From DAOTXN01 sp034435435 (GTDB lineage: Bacteria > Chloroflexota > Anaerolineae > S140-20): a stretch of 22,642 bases of DNA. The translations under genes and the position numbers were made by a program. The DNA is taken from contig DAOTXN010000140.1 of assembly GCA_034435435.1 (NCBI GenBank), forward strand, positions 1-22,642, given 5' to 3'. Positions within the stretch are counted from its first letter, which is position 1; every line of letters starts with the position of its first letter. Under the pieces are notes generated by a model, which saw nothing but the letters and a program-made list of their open reading frames with translations, searched no databases and was not told the DNA's origin. This document shows positions 21,248 to 22,642 of the stretch, in pieces.

Positions 21248-21988
21248 ATGAGTGTGCAAGGCGCTCCAACAGTGAGCAAAACCTCATATCCGGCCCGCCC
21301 TCAACCTCGACCGCAGGCCACCCGGCCTCCGCTGCACGCCGGAGACCGTCTATCGCGGGCGGAATTTGAGCGACGCTACCAGGCCCATCCAGAGATCAAA
21401 AAAGCCGAACTCGTTGAAGGAGTTGTCTACATGCCCTCCCCGGTTCGTTTTGAGAAACACAGTTATCCTCACCTTATCATCATCACCTGGCTTGGAGTAT
21501 ACATTTCCGCCACCTCTGGTGTCTCGGGAGGGGATAACGCCACGATACGACTTGATTTTGAGAACGAGGTACAGCCCGACGCCCTGATGCGTCTGGAGCC
21601 TGCGCAGGGGGGCCAATCGCGTGTCACGGGTGATGATTATTTGGAAGGTCCACCGGAGCTAATTGTAGAAATCGTCGCCAGCAGCGCGTCTTACGACCTG
21701 CACGACAAGCGCCGCGTGTATGCCCGCAGCAGGGTTCAGGAATATCTGGTCGCGCAGATGTACGAGCAGCGCGTGGATTGGTTTATCCTGCGCGAAGGAG
21801 TTTATGAGACGCTGACACCCGATGAAAGAGGTGTGCTGCGCAGCCAGGTGTTTCCGGGGCTGTGGCTGCAACCAGCCGCGTTTTGGACGAGCGACCTGGC
21901 GGGCATGCTGGCCGTGTTGCAGGAGGGGCTGGCGTCACCTGAGCACGCTGCGTTCATGCAGCGCTTGCAGGCCGAGCAACCTGCGTAA
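21248..21988 (+). CDS. Uma2 family protein (PD-(D/E)XK nuclease fold)
   Basis: The N-terminal 35 residues are Pro/Arg-rich and probably disordered. The nuclease-fold core follows (AELVEGVVYMPSPVRFEKH at 53-71, then HLIIITWLG). Active-site positions of the fold are visible: PD at 110-111, the E-x-V strand PPELIVEIV with E141, and K154 in DLHDKRRVYARSRVQEYLV. Uma2 proteins are abundant in Cyanobacteria and Chloroflexota, often in many copies. Their biological role is not settled despite the restriction-enzyme-like fold. The length of 246 residues is slightly above the usual 190-220 because of the extended N-terminus and a C-terminal tail. It is transcribed from its own promoter and has no partner gene. 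Confidence 0.9.
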   Translation: MSVQGAPTVSKTSYPARPQPRPQATRPPLHAGDRLSRAEFERRYQAHPEIKKAELVEGVVYMPSPVRFEKHSYPHLIIITWLGVYISATSGVSGGDNATIRLDFENEVQPDALMRLEPAQGGQSRVTGDDYLEGPPELIVEIVASSASYDLHDKRRVYARSRVQEYLVAQMYEQRVDWFILREGVYETLTPDERGVLRSQVFPGLWLQPAAFWTSDLAGMLAVLQEGLASPEHAAFMQRLQAEQPA

Positions 21989-22017
21989 ATCCATCCACTA
22001 TTTCCCGCCAAACAAAA

Positions 22018-22048
22018 ACGCCCCGCTGCCGGACCGATAGCGGGGCGT
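22018..22048 (-). terminator. Strong intrinsic terminator reading leftward
   Basis: ACGCCCCGCT (22018-22027) pairs perfectly over 10 bp with AGCGGGGCGT (22039-22048). On the minus strand the stem is followed by TTTTT (22018-22014). It lies about 87 nt beyond the stop codon of the small membrane protein gene and probably ends that transcript. It may also slow read-through from the convergent Uma2 gene. Confidence 0.85.
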
Positions 22049-22134
22049 CGTGTATCTCTGGGAGCCAGGCGCGATAACCCGGCCAATAAAAATTTGCGCC
22101 AGTCCCCCAGCCTGGGTATAACGAGCCAAAACTG

Positions 22135-22281
22135 TTACTTGAGCTTGCGCGGCTGCCAGAAATGTTCCGACATGACGATGTGATACACCATCGGATGCGG
22201 GCGGTGGCGGCGGTACAGGCTGAGAACAGCAGTCAGGCTCAAGATGGTCATAACAGTGGCGGTAATCGTCAGGATAAACAT
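22135..22281 (-). CDS. 48-residue single-pass membrane peptide
   Basis: I do not recognise it. The frame from ATG 22281 to TAA 22135 encodes a hydrophobic N-terminal helix (MFILTITATVMTILSLTAVL, residues 1-20). A basic stop-transfer segment (YRRHRPHP) and a polar tail ending WQPRKLK follow. The predicted topology is a small integral membrane protein with its tail in the cytoplasm. Support comes from the clean helix/basic-tail pattern and from the strong minus-strand terminator downstream, which otherwise would have no gene to serve. The ribosome-binding site is weak (GGAAAGAG, about 8 nt away). A longer overlapping frame here runs through the terminator and is not credible. Confidence 0.55.
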   Translation of the reverse strand: MFILTITATVMTILSLTAVLSLYRRHRPHPMVYHIVMSEHFWQPRKLK

Positions 22282-22297
22282 GGTCGTCTCTTTCCAC

Positions 22298-22642
22298 ACA
22301 CTAAAAGCGAGGCTACAATTCTGAAATTACGGTATAGTGAGTTGCTTCCACTCCAGAAAACGCCATAATCGTTGTTCAAGCCAAATCGCGATTGTCGTGA
22401 TGCAGAATACTCCAACTTAGTCAAGATGAGACGACAAATTGCACAGGGGAGCACTCAATAGCAATAATCGGGCAATTCTTGCCGCTTTCAACAAAAGCAA
22501 TATGTAGTTAGTCAGGTGTCCTGCACATCGATTAGCAGTCTCAAATCATTGAGATAGATTGAATCGACTGCCTACCACAAGTATGTATTTTTAAATTGCA
22601 CGGAAGCCAAGTGAAGACAATTCTGACCGGCTTTCGCAAATC
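22298..22642. other. AT-richer region without a recognisable gene
   Basis: This stretch is clearly less GC-rich than the rest and has no sizeable open frame on either strand. It probably holds the promoter for the small membrane peptide on the minus strand, but no hexamer pair stands out. A nested inverted repeat lies at 22528-22567. Confidence 0.45.
22528..22567. repeat. Nested inverted repeat
   Basis: The inner arms are TCTCAA (22539-22544) and TTGAGA (22549-22554), around ATCA. The outer arms are TCGATT (22528-22533) and AATCGA (22562-22567). It could be an operator or a hairpin. No adjacent gene is visible to link it to. Confidence 0.4.

Noticed and set aside
21998..22297. 99-codon minus-strand frame at the right end
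   Set aside because: It reads through a 10-bp terminator hairpin and has no coherent composition. The shorter overlapping frame with a membrane helix fits the site better.

Overview
The window is GC-rich bacterial chromosome, about 22.6 kb, with 18 protein genes I can support. Gene content and style point to a member of the Chloroflexota, probably Anaerolineae-like: Rex, Obg and NadD together with an ADP-forming acyl-CoA synthetase, a RACE-type corrinoid activator, Uma2, Thr/Pro-rich lipoproteins, secreted VWA/FHA proteins and many intergenic hairpins. This assignment is an inference from content, not a database result. No rRNA, tRNA, CRISPR array, transposase or phage gene is visible.

Layout. 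1-208: two tandem hairpin/T-run terminators, then a leader. 266-2836 (+): a nucleotidyltransferase-like protein that has lost key catalytic residues, a secreted single-pass protein with a cytoplasmic zinc ribbon, and a Thr/Pro-rich lipoprotein. 2903-5763 (-): a RACE-type [2Fe-2S]/ASKHA protein followed by a threonine/serine dehydratase. 5984-7909 (+): a 641-residue protein combining an HExxH segment, a VWA domain, one membrane helix and a cytoplasmic FHA domain. 7910-8131: palindromes and a promoter. 8189-13622 (+): ADP-forming acyl-CoA synthetase, a BioD-like/DRTGG protein and the glycogen branching enzyme. 13647-14732 (-): BioY and a thermonuclease-fold protein, each with its own start signals. 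14759-14948: two fold-back elements. 15053 (+): OsmC. 15490-16110 (-): Rex. 16287-19403 (+): ABC ATPase, Obg and NadD from a near-consensus promoter. 19447-21988 (+): a lipoprotein with two tandem family-3 solute-binding domains, then Uma2. 22135-22281 (-): a 48-residue membrane peptide gene followed by a strong terminator. 22298-22642: AT-richer, no gene seen.

How the genes fit together. A fermentation/redox theme is plausible: acyl-CoA synthetase with a phosphotransacetylase-like regulatory partner, the NADH sensor Rex, NAD synthesis (NadD), and carbon storage (GlgB). Several surface proteins look like sensors or binding proteins with cytoplasmic read-out domains (FHA, zinc ribbon).

Most unusual signal. 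Three gaps between co-directional genes (3894-3945, 10282-10336, 18697-18778) are built from short arrays with a strict 7-nt period. Each has two blocks of heptamers, and in the first the blocks form a near-perfect hairpin. The period is conserved while the heptamer sequence differs. In two cases the array runs into coding sequence, covering the synthetase stop codon and the apparent 5' end of nadD. Second is the HExxH-VWA-TM-FHA protein.
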